From Lysinibacillus sp. BPa_S21 (GTDB lineage Bacteria; Bacillota; Bacilli; Bacillales_A; Planococcaceae): a stretch of 64,000 nt of DNA. Made by a program: the position numbers and the translations under genes. This document shows positions 9,305-21,501 of the stretch, piece after piece. The stretch lies in the NCBI RefSeq assembly GCF_023337795.1, contig NZ_JALIRS010000008.1:1-64000 (forward strand), given 5' to 3'. Numbering within the stretch: position 1 is the first letter of the stretch; every line of letters begins with the position of its first letter. The notes under the pieces were generated by a model. It was not told the origin of the DNA. It ran no database searches and saw only the letters and a program-made list of their open reading frames with translations.

Positions 9305-9541
9305 TTGAAGGTTACATTTTTTAGTCGGGCTAATTGTGGATTGTGTGTAGAGGGATTACATACATTAAAGCTTGTACAGGAAGATATAGATTTCGATATT
9401 GAAATTATTGATATTGAAGAAGATGAAAGCATACATGAAAAGTATATGTTAATGATTCCGGTAGTAGAGAAGGATGGGCAAGTGATACAATATGGCAATT
9501 TAGATTACGCAACACTTGTGGAGCATTTGTCTAACGAATAA
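9305..9541 (+). CDS. Glutaredoxin-like (DUF836) small thiol protein
   Basis: A 78-residue thioredoxin-fold protein. The N-terminal strand VTFFSR is followed by the redox motif CGLC at about residues 11-14, and the cis-proline equivalent lies in MIPVVEKDG, preceding a final helix. This matches the DUF836/glutaredoxin-like family, presumed thiol-disulfide oxidoreductases of the cytoplasm. The start is TTG at 9305, with GGGAGGTG upstream and a -10-like TATAAT at 9276-9281. Partner unknown. Confidence 0.8.
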   Translation: MKVTFFSRANCGLCVEGLHTLKLVQEDIDFDIEIIDIEEDESIHEKYMLMIPVVEKDGQVIQYGNLDYATLVEHLSNE

Positions 9542-9814
9542 CAAAGGAATCTGCTAAATGTACATACCAGAGGCTTTTAATGAGATGTTACTTTTACTCG
9601 AATTTTCAGCAGTAATAACCACAATTCACAAATTGTTCAATGAAAGCGTTTAGAATTTGAACAGTTTGTGAAGACCTTCACATTTGGCTTTATTTTTAAA
9701 AAAATAGGAGTAGAATAAGAATCAGTAAGAGGTTGTTATAAAACAGATGATCAAAAGTATCACATTTTTAGTGGTTGTTATATTACAAAAGCGAATTTGA
9801 AGGGAGATTTTACA

Positions 9815-9937
9815 ATGTGGGTTATTACAGTATTTGAGAAAAAGGACGTTCGTATTTTTGAATACACAAATAAAAATGAAGCTACAAAAGCTTTATGCAG
9901 ATTTAAGAAAAACGCAATTTTATCTTACACAAAATAA
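9815..9937 (+). CDS. Small basic protein of 40 residues
   Basis: A 40-codon gene starting ATG at 9815, with AAGGGAGA seven bases upstream and a strong terminator 12 bases after its stop, so it is a complete transcription unit. The product begins MWVITVFEKKDVRIFEYTN and ends in a short helix with several lysines. The pattern (strand, turn, strand, then an acidic-basic helix) resembles a family of small Bacillus proteins that I recall only as uncharacterised. It has no signal peptide or metal motif. Function unknown. Confidence 0.65.
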   Translation: MWVITVFEKKDVRIFEYTNKNEATKALCRFKKNAILSYTK

Positions 9938-9949
9938 GCTAATAAAAAT

Positions 9950-9983
9950 CCCGTAACCATGACATTTTGGTTACGGGTTTTTT
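9950..9983 (+). terminator. Strong terminator after the 40-residue gene
   Basis: CCCGTAACC pairs perfectly with GGTTACGGG, followed by six T. Confidence 0.9.
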
Positions 9984-10017
9984 ATGCTAGATAACACACG
10001 ATATTTAATTAATCAGA

Positions 10018-10366
10018 CTCAGCACCAAAGCGAGGGGATGATTTCCGTTCCGGCTGGGCGCTTTGTTGCTGTCGCTTCGCTTTCGCACAGATAAAACATT
10101 TGTAGCTGCCGCTTTGCTTTCGCGCAGATAAAACATTTGTTGCTGTCGCTTCGCTTTCGCACAGATAAAACATTTGTAGCTGCCGCTTTGCTTTCGCTAC
10201 AGAAAACATTTGTAGCTGCCGCTTTGCTTTCGCTACAGAAAACATTTGCCGCTGACGCTTCGCTTTCGCGCAGAGCAGAGCTTCCTGGGGGCGTTCGATG
10301 AGCCGCTTCACTCGCGTTCCTCTATTGCTGATCCCCAAGGAGTCGCCCAGCCTCCACTCCAATCAC
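10018..10366 (-). repeat. Dispersed repeat element, copy 1, with internal 36-37 bp expansion
   Basis: A GC-richer element of about 350 bp. Its outer ends match copy 2 (10857-11206): one end carries GATTTCCGTTCCG.CTGGGCG, the other GGAGTCG.CCAG.CTCCACTCCAATCA. The interior (about 10063-10275) is a tandem array of six 36-37 bp units containing GCTTCGCTTTCGC..CAGA.AAAACATTTG. No protein-coding signal. It resembles fold-back intergenic elements I recall from many Bacillaceae genomes, here enlarged by the internal array. Confidence 0.75.
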
Positions 10367-10540
10367 CCAATCAATTCTTTTTGCAATTGTCTTTCTGTTA
10401 AAAAGCTCATTTAACTTTAGATATCCACAATTAGGCCATTATGCTTAAAATAGAGAGTCCTTTATGTATCTACTTACAACGCTAATTCCGGGACATTTAA
10501 ATAGCGAAGCTTTCCATTTAATTTAAATTACAATAGATCC

Positions 10541-10747
10541 TCAAAAAAGTGTACCTTTAAATTTCTCCGGTTTTTTTACATAGCTCTCGATTATAAATCC
10601 GCATTCTGTGCAAATAATATATTCAACAGTTGAACCGATACTCATCTTATTTTCTGGGTACATAACCGCATATCCATTATGCTTACCTTTTCCTAACTCT
10701 CTCCCACCACATTTTGGACATTCTGTTGCTCTTGTAGAATTCTTCAA
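10541..10747 (-). CDS. Small zinc-ribbon protein
   Basis: A 68-residue protein with two Cys pairs: CPKCGG at about residues 10-15 and CTECGF at about 46-51. This is a TFIIB/TFIIIB-like zinc ribbon, the type often annotated in Bacillus as a transcription factor-like or nucleic-acid-binding protein without direct evidence. The start is TTG at 10745-10747 preceded by GAGGAGGG. It stands alone between the two dispersed repeat copies. Function unknown. Confidence 0.75.
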   Translation of the reverse strand: MKNSTRATECPKCGGRELGKGKHNGYAVMYPENKMSIGSTVEYIICTECGFIIESYVKKPEKFKGTLF

Positions 10748-10856
10748 TTAGAAACCCTCCTCTATATATGTGAGCCAATTATTTTTTTAATATATCCTAT
10801 TATCTATTATTACGAATGAATTGTAAAATGGTTCCATTTTATTAAACCTTTGAATC

Positions 10857-11206
10857 GTCACCGAGACGTGTGGTTGATTTCCGTTCCGACTGGGCGGTTT
10901 GTTGCTGACGCTTCGCTTTCGCACAGATAAAACATTTGCCGCTGCCGCTTCGCTTTCGCGCAGATAAAACATTTGCCGCTGCCGCTTCGCTTTCGCGCAG
11001 ATAAAACATTTGTTGCTGACGCTTCGCTTTCGCTACAGATAAAACATTGTTGCTGACGCTTCGCTTTCGCACAGAGCAGAGCTTCCAGGGGGCGTCGGGG
11101 CAACACGATGTTGGTAACGAAGGCGTTATCACAGGACGTGATGCCTTTAGCCTTCGTTCCCCTCTCGCTAATCCCCTAGGAGTCGTCCAGTCTCCACTCC
11201 AATCAA
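10857..11206 (-). repeat. Dispersed repeat element, copy 2, with internal 36-37 bp expansion
   Basis: Second copy, same orientation as copy 1, about 840 bp away. The internal array (about 10900-11085) has five units. Outside it, this copy carries an inverted-repeat segment around 11113-11155 (AACGAAGGC..ATCACAGGACGTGATGCC..GCCTTCGTT) that copy 1 replaces with a different, shorter hairpin. Confidence 0.75.
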
Positions 11207-11363
11207 CTTATTTACATAGTAACGTTTTAATAAAAGTCATCCACAGTTTTTGGTGATCAACCCAACCTTTTCATAATTGTATAATGGAGAGCTGTATTTT
11301 ACGTCTAATGATTATTTCTATTACTAAACGGTTTCATTGTAAATTAAACGCGTTTTTTGTCAC

Positions 11364-11392
11364 TTTACATTATTTATAAAGAGTATTATAAT
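11364..11392 (+). promoter_or_regulatory. Promoter of the glycolytic operon
   Basis: TTTACA (11364-11369) and TATAAT (11387-11392) are separated by exactly 17 bp, a near-consensus sigma-A promoter. Confidence 0.85.
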
Positions 11393-11401
11393 GAAATTGT
11401 A

Positions 11402-11430
11402 AGTGGGACATAATTTTATATAGTGGGACA
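11402..11430 (+). promoter_or_regulatory. CggR operator
   Basis: A direct repeat of AGTGGGACA at 11402-11410 and 11422-11430, 20 bp apart, begins about two bases after the expected transcription start. In B. subtilis, CggR binds a comparable pair of GGGAC-containing repeats downstream of the cggR promoter and blocks polymerase until fructose-1,6-bisphosphate accumulates. Confidence 0.75.
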
Positions 11431-11469
11431 AAATACAACCCACTGATATTAAAAAGGGAGTAGATTAAT

Positions 11470-12501
11470 ATGTTATCTGTACCTGAGGCACAGCAAAGGC
11501 TACTTCCAGAAATGTATCCGCTGCTACAATCGAGATATCGTATATTGCAAACAGTTCAGCTTATGCAGCCAATTGGGCGTCGAACACTTGCAGATTCACT
11601 TAAAATGACCGAGCGAGAAATTCGTAAAGAAACAGATATTTTACGTGAGCAAGGGTTATTAGATTCTCAAAAGTCGGGTATGGTATGTACAGACGATGGT
11701 GAAGTAGTTATTGAAAAGCTTCGAACAATCGTCTATGAATGGTCTGGTCTTAAAAAACTGGCTAAATTATTGGAAAACCATTTCGGCTTACAGCATGTAA
11801 TTGTTGTACCAGGTGATTACAATGAAGACGATACGATATTAACATTGCTTGGAAAAGAGGCAGCACAACAATTTATGTCAACAAGCTTTGATGGTCAAAT
11901 AGTAGCTGTTACTGGTGGCAAGTCGGTTGCATCGCTTGCGCAATTTTTACATCCCATTGATGCACATAACATCACATTTGTTGCTGCTCGCGGAGGTATT
12001 GGACATGAAATGCAAATGCAAGCCAATACACTTGTCTCAGCATTTGCTATGCAAATGGATGCACAGTATCGCACATTGTTTTTACCGGAGCATTTAAGTG
12101 AGCAGGCCTATCGAGCAATGTTAACAGAGCCAATGGTAACCGAAATGATGAATTATTATGATCATGCAGATTGTGTGATTCATGGTATCGGCTCTGCAGA
12201 AGAAATGGCTGTTCGTCGTAATTCATCACCGGAGGATTTACGAATACTCGAAGAAAAGGGTGCAGTTAGTGAAGCATTTGGCTATTATTTCAATGCAGAA
12301 GGTGAAATTGTACATCGAATTCGAACAATCGGTATTCAGTTTGAGCAAATTCAAAGAAGTAAGCAATTAATTGCAGTTGCTGCTGGTAAACAAAAAGTGA
12401 AGGCAATGCTATCGTACTTTAAGGTAGCGCCAAAGCAAACGATTTTTATAACGGATGAGGTAGCCGCGAAAGCTATCGCCGAAGGTATACCATCGTTATA
12501 A
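11470..12501 (+). CDS. cggR: Central glycolytic genes regulator
   Basis: A 343-residue SorC/DeoR-type repressor. The N-terminal winged helix (about residues 25-85, IGRRTLADSLKMTEREIRKE) binds DNA, and the C-terminal sugar-phosphate-binding domain (from about 90; TGGKSVASLAQF, later IGSAEEMAVRR) senses fructose-1,6-bisphosphate in the orthologue. It is the first gene of the cggR-gapA-pgk-tpiA-gpmI-eno operon, as in Bacillus, and probably represses its own operon through the operator at 11402-11430. The ATG start lies seven bases after AAGGGAG. Identification rests on sequence and on gene order. Confidence 0.93.
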   Translation: MLSVPEAQQRLLPEMYPLLQSRYRILQTVQLMQPIGRRTLADSLKMTEREIRKETDILREQGLLDSQKSGMVCTDDGEVVIEKLRTIVYEWSGLKKLAKLLENHFGLQHVIVVPGDYNEDDTILTLLGKEAAQQFMSTSFDGQIVAVTGGKSVASLAQFLHPIDAHNITFVAARGGIGHEMQMQANTLVSAFAMQMDAQYRTLFLPEHLSEQAYRAMLTEPMVTEMMNYYDHADCVIHGIGSAEEMAVRRNSSPEDLRILEEKGAVSEAFGYYFNAEGEIVHRIRTIGIQFEQIQRSKQLIAVAAGKQKVKAMLSYFKVAPKQTIFITDEVAAKAIAEGIPSL

Positions 12502-12627
12502 ATTACGATGTAACTCAATTTTTCAGTGAGTTCTACAACACTCTCTGAATGAGAATAAAGCCAATTGTGGATATTATAAATGTCCGAGGCAAAATTAATT
12601 ATTTCAACAATATTGGAGGAATTGACA

Positions 12628-13644
12628 ATGGCATTAAAATTAGCGATTAATGGATTTGGACGTATTGGACGATTAGTATTTCGTGAAGCGATGAAGCACG
12701 ATGAATTCGAAGTGGTTGCAGTAAATGACCTAACAGATGCAGGTCAGCTTGCACACTTATTAACTTATGATTCAGTACACGGTATCTACGATGCTGATGT
12801 TTATGCAGACGGTGATTCTTTCGTAGTAAATGGAAAAAAAATTAAAGTGTATGCCGAAAAAGATCCGGCTAATTTACCTTGGGGTGAGCTAGGGGTTGAT
12901 GTAGTACTTGAATGTACAGGTAGATTCCGCTCGATGGAAGAAGTAGGAAAACATATTCAAGCAGGTGCTAAAAAAGCGATTCTTTCGGCTCCTGCGAAGG
13001 GCGAAATGCCAACGTTTGTAATGGGCGTGAACCATGAGGATTACAACCCTAAAACAGATGATGTTATTTCAAACGCTTCTTGTACAACGAACTGCCTAGC
13101 ACCTGTTGCTAAAATACTTGATGAAAAATTTGGTATTGAACGCGGTATGATGACAACAATTCACTCCTATACAAACGATCAACGTATCCTTGACTTCCCG
13201 CACTCTGATCCACGTCGCGCACGTGCTGGTGCAGTGTCAATGATTCCAACAACAACAGGTGCAGCAGTAGCAGTTTCAAAAGTATTGCCTCAATTAAAAG
13301 GTAAATTAGATGGCTTCTCGATGCGTGTGCCAACACCAAACGTTTCATGTGTGGACTTAGTAGTGGAGCTAAAATCAGAAGTTACAAAAGACACTATTAA
13401 TGCTGCATTAAAGGAAGCTTCAGAAAACGAGCTTAAAGGTATTTTAGGATACAACGAACTACCATTAGTTTCAATTGACTACAATGGTAATCATAACTCT
13501 TCAACTGTAGATGGTCTTTCTACAATGGTATTAGAAAATAGTATGGTAAAGGTTCTAGCATGGTATGATAACGAAATTGGTTACTCTACTCGTTTAATGG
13601 ACTTAGCTTTATATATCGCAGAAAAAGGATTAAACAATAAATAA
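12628..13644 (+). CDS. gapA: Glyceraldehyde-3-phosphate dehydrogenase (NAD, glycolytic)
   Basis: A 338-residue enzyme that oxidises glyceraldehyde-3-phosphate to 1,3-bisphosphoglycerate. The NAD-binding motif INGFGRIGR is at residues 6-14, and the catalytic Cys152 lies in SNASCTTNC. The C-terminal WYDNEIGYS signature is present. The frame opens 16 codons upstream, but ATG 12628 follows TTGGAGGA and gives the canonical N terminus MALKLAINGFG. Its position behind cggR marks it as the glycolytic GapA and not the gluconeogenic GapB. Confidence 0.97.
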   Translation: MALKLAINGFGRIGRLVFREAMKHDEFEVVAVNDLTDAGQLAHLLTYDSVHGIYDADVYADGDSFVVNGKKIKVYAEKDPANLPWGELGVDVVLECTGRFRSMEEVGKHIQAGAKKAILSAPAKGEMPTFVMGVNHEDYNPKTDDVISNASCTTNCLAPVAKILDEKFGIERGMMTTIHSYTNDQRILDFPHSDPRRARAGAVSMIPTTTGAAVAVSKVLPQLKGKLDGFSMRVPTPNVSCVDLVVELKSEVTKDTINAALKEASENELKGILGYNELPLVSIDYNGNHNSSTVDGLSTMVLENSMVKVLAWYDNEIGYSTRLMDLALYIAEKGLNNK

Positions 13645-13751
13645 GTGTCATAATTCGATAACTTAAGTAAAAAGTGTGACATAATACTGCTTTTTACGCA
13701 TAAAAAGTATAGCCTTTATAATGTCTAAAAGATATAATATACAAGGGTAAT

Positions 13752-13787
13752 GGGAGTAAGGGAAATTTACCCTTACTCCTTTTTTAT
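13752..13787 (+). terminator. Terminator after gapA
   Basis: GGAGTAAGGG pairs perfectly with CCCTTACTCC around a seven-base loop and is followed by T7. It should end many transcripts between gapA and pgk and so uncouple cggR-gapA levels from the downstream genes. Confidence 0.9.
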
Positions 13788-13991
13788 ACAAAAAATATAA
13801 GATGAGCGTGTGCTGAATATTCGGAATAGGCACTATCCTCTGACTGGTTATGTAATTGCAGGCATAGAACGTGACTTTTGCTACTATAAAAGCAAGTAAA
13901 AGGATACTTCACCATAGTGTGGGTTGATAATAACGAAATGGACCAAAGTTTTTTATCTCATACAGTTAAGTGAATGATGGGAGGAGCCAAG

Positions 13992-14048
13992 ATGGGTGAA
14001 TCCAGGAAATTCACGACTACAACTTTGAAGGGGGTTTCTTCATGTTAA
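13992..14048 (+). other. Possible 18-codon leader frame and hairpin before pgk
   Basis: An ATG at 13992 sits five bases after GGGAGGAG and opens an 18-codon frame that ends TGT TAA, overlapping the pgk ATG (14042). A perfect six-base dyad GTGAAT/ATTCAC (13996-14014) lies inside it. The rest of 13788-14041 shows no gene. It may be a translational-coupling leader or chance. Confidence 0.25.
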
Positions 14049-15226
14049 ATAAGAAGACGATGAAAGATATTGATGTAAAAGGTAAGCGCGTATTTGTACG
14101 TGTCGATTTTAATGTACCAATGGCAGATGGCGCGATTACTGACGAAACACGTATTCGAGCAGCAATTCCTACAATTGAATATTTAGTGGAACAAGGTGCC
14201 AAAGTAATTTTAGCCTCTCACTTAGGACGTCCAAAAGGTGAAGTAAACGAGGATATGCGCCTAACTGCAGTAGGTGTACGTTTAGCTGAATTAATGGGTA
14301 AACCTGTTACGAAATTAAATGAATCGATTGGTCAAGAGGTAGAAGAAGCGGTTGCCAACATGCAAAATGGTGACATGATTCTACTTGAAAATGTACGCTT
14401 CCACGCTGGTGAAGAGAAAAATGATCCTACTTTAGCGGCGCAATTTGCAAAATTAGCGGACGTTTATGTCAATGATGCATTCGGTGCAGCTCACCGCGCA
14501 CACGCGTCAACTGAAGGAATTGCCAAGCATGTACCAGCAGTATCTGGTTTCCTTATGCAAAAGGAATTAGATGTGCTAGGTAAAGCTTTATCAAAGCCGG
14601 AGCATCCATTTACAGCTATTATCGGTGGTGCCAAAGTTAAAGATAAAATCGGTGTCATTGAAAGCTTATTAGAAAAAGTGGATCACTTAATTATCGGTGG
14701 CGGTTTATCATTTACATTCATTAAAGCGCAGGGCTATGATATCGGTAAATCTTTATTAGAGGAAGATAAAATCGATTTAGCAAAATCCTTCATTGAAAAA
14801 GCAAAGGCAAAAGGCGTGCAATTACATATGCCAATCGATGCAGTTGTCGCAAACGAATTTTCAAAGGATGCAGAAACACAAATTGTAGATGTAGACGCTA
14901 TTCCAGCGGACTGGATGGGCTTAGATATTGGTCCAAAAACAGCTGCTAACTATGCAGAGGTTATTAAAGATTCTAAATTAATCATTTGGAATGGACCAAT
15001 GGGTGTCTTTGAAATGGATAAATTCGCGAATGGTACAAAAACTGTAGCAGAGGCTATGGCAACTACAACTGGTTATACAGTGATCGGCGGCGGGGATTCT
15101 GCAGCAGCAGTAGAAAAATTTGAAGTTGCCGATAAAATGGACCATATTTCTACAGGTGGCGGTGCATCACTTGAATTAATGGAAGGGAAAGAGCTTCCTG
15201 GGATTGTGGCATTAAACGATAAATAA
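14042..15226 (+). CDS. pgk: Phosphoglycerate kinase
   Basis: A 394-residue cytoplasmic kinase that transfers phosphate from 1,3-bisphosphoglycerate to ADP. The N-terminal substrate site VRVDFNVP (about residues 19-26) and HLGRPKGE (about 60-67) are present; the C-terminal nucleotide site includes GGGDSAAAV and the [13 protein letters not shown] tail. The length is standard. ATG 14042 is preceded by AAGGGGG. It follows gapA after a terminator and a 390-bp gap, and leads into tpiA 38 bp downstream. Confidence 0.98.
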   Translation: MLNKKTMKDIDVKGKRVFVRVDFNVPMADGAITDETRIRAAIPTIEYLVEQGAKVILASHLGRPKGEVNEDMRLTAVGVRLAELMGKPVTKLNESIGQEVEEAVANMQNGDMILLENVRFHAGEEKNDPTLAAQFAKLADVYVNDAFGAAHRAHASTEGIAKHVPAVSGFLMQKELDVLGKALSKPEHPFTAIIGGAKVKDKIGVIESLLEKVDHLIIGGGLSFTFIKAQGYDIGKSLLEEDKIDLAKSFIEKAKAKGVQLHMPIDAVVANEFSKDAETQIVDVDAIPADWMGLDIGPKTAANYAEVIKDSKLIIWNGPMGVFEMDKFANGTKTVAEAMATTTGYTVIGGGDSAAAVEKFEVADKMDHISTGGGASLELMEGKELPGIVALNDK

Positions 15227-15264
15227 AACATTAACGTGGAATAAAAACATAGGAGGCAAGAACG

Positions 15265-16018
15265 ATGCGTAAACCAATTATTGCAGGTAACTGGAAAATG
15301 TATAAAACATTTGAAGAGGCTATCCAGTTTGTTGATGCGGTACAGGACAAACTTCCTTCAAATGATAAAGTAGACGCTGTTGTTTGTGCACCAGCACTTT
15401 ACCTACCTACGCTTGTGCAAGTTGCAAGTGAATCTGAGCTAGCAATTGGTGCACAAACGATGCATTATGAAAACGAAGGTGCATTCACTGGAGAAATTAG
15501 TCCAGCTCAACTTGCAAGTGTGGAAGTAGACTATGTTATTTTAGGGCACTCTGAACGACGTGAATATTATAACGAAACAGATGAAGCCATCAATAAAAAG
15601 GTTGCTGCAGCACTTGCGCATAATATCGTACCGATTATTTGCTGTGGCGAAACGCTTGAGGAACGCGAAGCCGGGACTACTGAGCAGAAGGTTGCTCATC
15701 AAATTACAGCAGCACTTGCTGGATTTGGAGCACAAGAAGTGGAGCATATGGTGATTGCTTATGAACCTATTTGGGCAATCGGTACAGGTAAAACTGCTAC
15801 AGCAGAAGATGCTAACCAAGTATGCGGTGCAATTCGTGCAGTAGTGAAGGAATTATATAATGCTGAAACGGCCAATGCTGTACGTATTCAATACGGCGGT
15901 AGCGTAAAACCTGAGAACATTCAGGAATTATTAGCAAAAGAGCATATCGATGGTGCTTTAGTCGGTGGAGCAAGTTTACAACCAGAATCATATTTAAAAT
16001 TATTGGAGGCGGCAGCAA

Positions 16019-16026
<8 letters not shown>
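15265..16026 (+). CDS. tpiA: Triosephosphate isomerase
   Basis: A 253-residue TIM barrel that interconverts dihydroxyacetone phosphate and glyceraldehyde-3-phosphate. The catalytic residues are all visible: Asn9 and Lys11 in GNWKMY, His95 in LGHSERR, Glu167 in [11 protein letters not shown]. The start follows TAGGAGGC. The gene overlaps gpmI by eight bases, which implies translational coupling. Confidence 0.98.
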
Positions 16027-18855
<2,829 letters not shown>

Positions 18856-18881
18856 GCTATTACTTAGTAGCTTTTCTAGTG

Positions 18882-18922
18882 TCGTCTCAAAGGTATTTAT
18901 ATACTTTTGAGGCGATTTTTTT
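18882..18922 (+). terminator. Terminator of the glycolytic operon
   Basis: CGTCTCAAAGGTAT pairs with ATACTTTTGAGGCG (G-T pairs tolerated), followed by T7. Confidence 0.85.
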
Positions 18923-18959
18923 GTTGTTTGGGCGGGCTATTGAGGAGGTGGTCTTTGGC

Positions 18960-19350
18960 AAAGTGATCAGGTGATTTGGAAAACTGCTCAGGTAGAAGTG
19001 TAAAGTGATCGGGTAATGTGGGGAAACTGCTCAGGTAGGGTGAAAAAGTGATCGGGTAACGTGGGAAACTGCTCAGGTAGGGCGAGAAAGTGATCGGGTG
19101 ATGTGGGAAACTGCTCAGGTAGGAGTGTAAAGTGATCGGGTAATGTGGGAAACTGCTCAGGTAGGGTGAGAAAGTGATCAGGTAATGTGGGAAACTGCTC
19201 AGGTAGGGTGAGAAAGTGATCGGGTAACGTGGGAAACTGCTCAGGTAGGGTGAAAAAGTGATCGGGTAACGTGGGAAACTGCTCAGGTAAGAGTAAAAAG
19301 TGATCGGGTAATCTGGGAAACCTCAGGTTGGAAAGAAAAGTGAGCAAGGC
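18960..19350. repeat. 42-bp (2 x 21) tandem repeat array
   Basis: About nine copies of a 42-bp unit made of two alternating 21-mers, one with GTGATCGGGTAA.GTGGGAAA and one with CTGCTCAGGTAGGGTGAAAAA. It lies between the eno terminator and the 3' end of a minus-strand lipoprotein gene. The frame translating it on the minus strand (LPEQFPTLPDHF repeats) has no ribosome binding site. Confidence 0.9.
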
Positions 19351-19390
19351 CCCGAGTGAACTGCTCAGTCGAGGCCCTAGAAATTAGTTT

Positions 19391-20005
19391 TTAATTAGAT
19401 TCATTATGAATTTTTAATTTCAATAAATATACAAGATGGTCATCTTGTATCATTTTTTTTACTTCATTTTCGTCCTGCAAGTCGTATGTTCGTATAGAGT
19501 TTCCTTTTGATTCTCTGTATACACCTAGTAAATAAGTTTCGTTCAATTTTAATTTTACTGTTTCATCTCCAATTGCATAATCCCATACACTAATACTAGC
19601 GTCAGACGGAATTTTGTCAATTTTTATCGGGTTTGCTCTCATACTTGGTCCATAAAGAAAAGCAAACGATTCATCATCAGTATTGATTATCCCGAACCCT
19701 ATATTGCCTTCCTCTACTTTGTTTGGACTTTGCCCATATGATAATGCCGTTAATGAATTAGACTCTAATTGCCCATCTTTATAACTTTCAACCCAAAGAT
19801 CCACCCAACGTTTATCGGCTTGATTTAATTTGAAATGAAAATCTAATACTGTACCTAAATTTAAATCCTTGAAAGTACTCACATATTTAGAATCGGTGTT
19901 AATTGAAATAGTCGCTAATTCTGAATCTTTTTGACTAGTGCAACCAGAAAGCAATAATAAAAATAATGTTGATAGGATACTAAAAATAACATACTTATTT
20001 CTCAA
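19391..20005 (-). CDS. Lipoprotein of unknown function
   Basis: A 204-residue protein with a lipoprotein signal: basic N terminus (RNKY), hydrophobic core and the lipobox LLSGC. The mature part is a mostly beta soluble domain with no family I recognise (ISINTDSKYVSTF, later SVWDYAIGDETVKL and LKLNETYLLGVYR). I favour TTG 20003-20005, because AAAGGTAGG lies nine bases upstream; the frame extends seven codons further to another TTG that has no ribosome binding site. It is convergent with eno across a repeat array. Probably anchored on the outer face of the membrane. Confidence 0.65.
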   Translation of the reverse strand: MRNKYVIFSILSTLFLLLLSGCTSQKDSELATISINTDSKYVSTFKDLNLGTVLDFHFKLNQADKRWVDLWVESYKDGQLESNSLTALSYGQSPNKVEEGNIGFGIINTDDESFAFLYGPSMRANPIKIDKIPSDASISVWDYAIGDETVKLKLNETYLLGVYRESKGNSIRTYDLQDENEVKKMIQDDHLVYLLKLKIHNESN

Positions 20006-20184
20006 TAAACCAAACCTACCTTTCAATAATTTACTGACTTTACCAAAAAAGGCAACCTGCTATATAAATTATTATTCGACAAATCTTGTAAAAAGACCTT
20101 TTAATTGGATTAAAAACGGTAGAGGAGGCATCAGAATAGATAGAAAATGGACCAACTCGCATGTATGAACATGAAACGCCAACG

Positions 20185-20215
20185 CACCAGTCGGAACGGA
20201 AATCACCCCTCGTTT
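20185..20215 (+). repeat. Fragment of the dispersed repeat element
   Basis: The stretch CAGTCGGAACGGAAATCA followed by CCCCTCGTTTT is the reverse complement of the outer end of the elements at 10.0 and 10.9 kb. The rest of the element is absent, so this is a remnant. Confidence 0.6.
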
Positions 20216-20267
20216 TACAGTAGTGACATATTTTTAAACATCGCATTTGCCCTCAAAGATAATCCAC

Positions 20268-20313
20268 AAAAAAAGAGACAGCCTTTAGTGATTAACACTT
20301 TAGACTGTCTCTA
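20268..20313 (-). terminator. Terminator of the dlt operon
   Basis: On the minus strand, AGAGACAGTCTAAAGTG pairs with CACTAAAGGCTGTCTCT (one mismatch) and is followed by T7, 13 bases beyond the dltD stop. Confidence 0.9.
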
Positions 20314-20325
20314 TTGGAAAACGAT

Positions 20326-21501
20326 TTATTTCTGTGCCCAGTATTTGTCTAGCTCTTGATCTAGATAAACCCAGCCCTTCCATGCGATATGAATCGTATC
20401 CATAATGAAGTAAGGATCATAGTCATGGCCTGAGAAATCAACAAATGGAACACCATTATCAGTTAAGATCTGATCCATTTTTTCGTAATATTTTTCACGA
20501 CGATCTGCAGGATATTCAGTGTAGTCATACCAATGACCATTTACTGGAATCGTAACAAATAGTGGCTTTGCACCAGCATCCTTTAGAACATCAATGACTA
20601 GCTGTAAATCCTCATATTCAGGTGAAGTCGTATAGTCTTCGTTTTTTCGCATACCTTTAAACTTCTTAATATTAGCATTTACAAGTCGTTTATAAAATTT
20701 ATTTTCAATCATTAAATCATTGGATACACGTTTTTCGCCATAATTCTCGGCATTTTGCAATTGTTGCTCAAATGTTTGGTCGGTAACTAGTTTGTCATTG
20801 CTTTTTAAGTTACTACCTTCTCGAGGGAAGAGCGAGTAATATAAATCTTTTTTCTCTAAAAAGGCCTTTTGGACATGGCCAGCAATCATGGCAAGTCGTC
20901 CAATGATTGGTTTTTCCTTACCGCCAGATAATTTATATTTATAAATTATTTTCAGCAGATCATCGCGATTCACCGTATCGAATTCAAGAAGGCGTTTCAT
21001 GCCTCGATTTCGAAGATCCTCGTCAATGTCCTTATTGTATGCTAAATCATAAGCATGCAACATCGAATAGTTAGGAGAAAAATGTAATTCATTCATTCCC
21101 TTTTTCGTAAACCATTGCGGTGAAATGATGAAGACAATTTTCTTATCTTTTAAATTCTTTTCTTGTGCAGCAAAATTTAAAAAGTGTGTTATAGACTGCA
21201 TACCACCACGCCCGACCATAAATGTCGTATAGGGAGCATTTGTAGCTCGAGTATAGTTATAAGGGTGGAAAGGATCAAAACGATTTAATTCTGAGGAGCC
21301 ATATAAAGGCATCGTATTAGGCTCCTGCAACATTCGCTCCTGGAAGTACATCCCTTGGAACACTAACGGAGACATACTAGTCTTTGCCTGCTCTACATCT
21401 TCATCTGAAATCCAAGCTTTTATCCAGGAATTAGGGAAGAATAAAAGGGCAGCAAAAAGAACGAATGCAATTAGTAATGATAGAAAGCCTTTCTTTATCA
21501 T
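20326..21501 (-). CDS. dltD: Teichoic acid D-alanyl transfer protein DltD
   Basis: A 391-residue protein with one N-terminal membrane helix (about residues 7-24) and an extracellular SGNH-like domain: the GSSEL block near residue 69 holds the nucleophile and the DTIHIAWKG motif near the C terminus supplies the acid and base. DltD acts at the last step of D-alanine transfer to lipoteichoic acid outside the membrane. It overlaps dltC by four bases and is the last gene before the operon terminator. Confidence 0.95.
   Translation of the reverse strand: MIKKGFLSLLIAFVLFAALLFFPNSWIKAWISDEDVEQAKTSMSPLVFQGMYFQERMLQEPNTMPLYGSSELNRFDPFHPYNYTRATNAPYTTFMVGRGGMQSITHFLNFAAQEKNLKDKKIVFIISPQWFTKKGMNELHFSPNYSMLHAYDLAYNKDIDEDLRNRGMKRLLEFDTVNRDDLLKIIYKYKLSGGKEKPIIGRLAMIAGHVQKAFLEKKDLYYSLFPREGSNLKSNDKLVTDQTFEQQLQNAENYGEKRVSNDLMIENKFYKRLVNANIKKFKGMRKNEDYTTSPEYEDLQLVIDVLKDAGAKPLFVTIPVNGHWYDYTEYPADRREKYYEKMDQILTDNGVPFVDFSGHDYDPYFIMDTIHIAWKGWVYLDQELDKYWAQK

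Noticed and set aside
13996..14014. Riboswitch or T-box upstream of pgk
   Set aside because: Only a six-base stem is visible, with no T-box or conserved riboswitch core.
18988..19347. 119-codon minus-strand frame with LPEQFPTLPDHF repeats
   Set aside because: The 42-bp period is a multiple of three, which keeps the frame open. No start signals.
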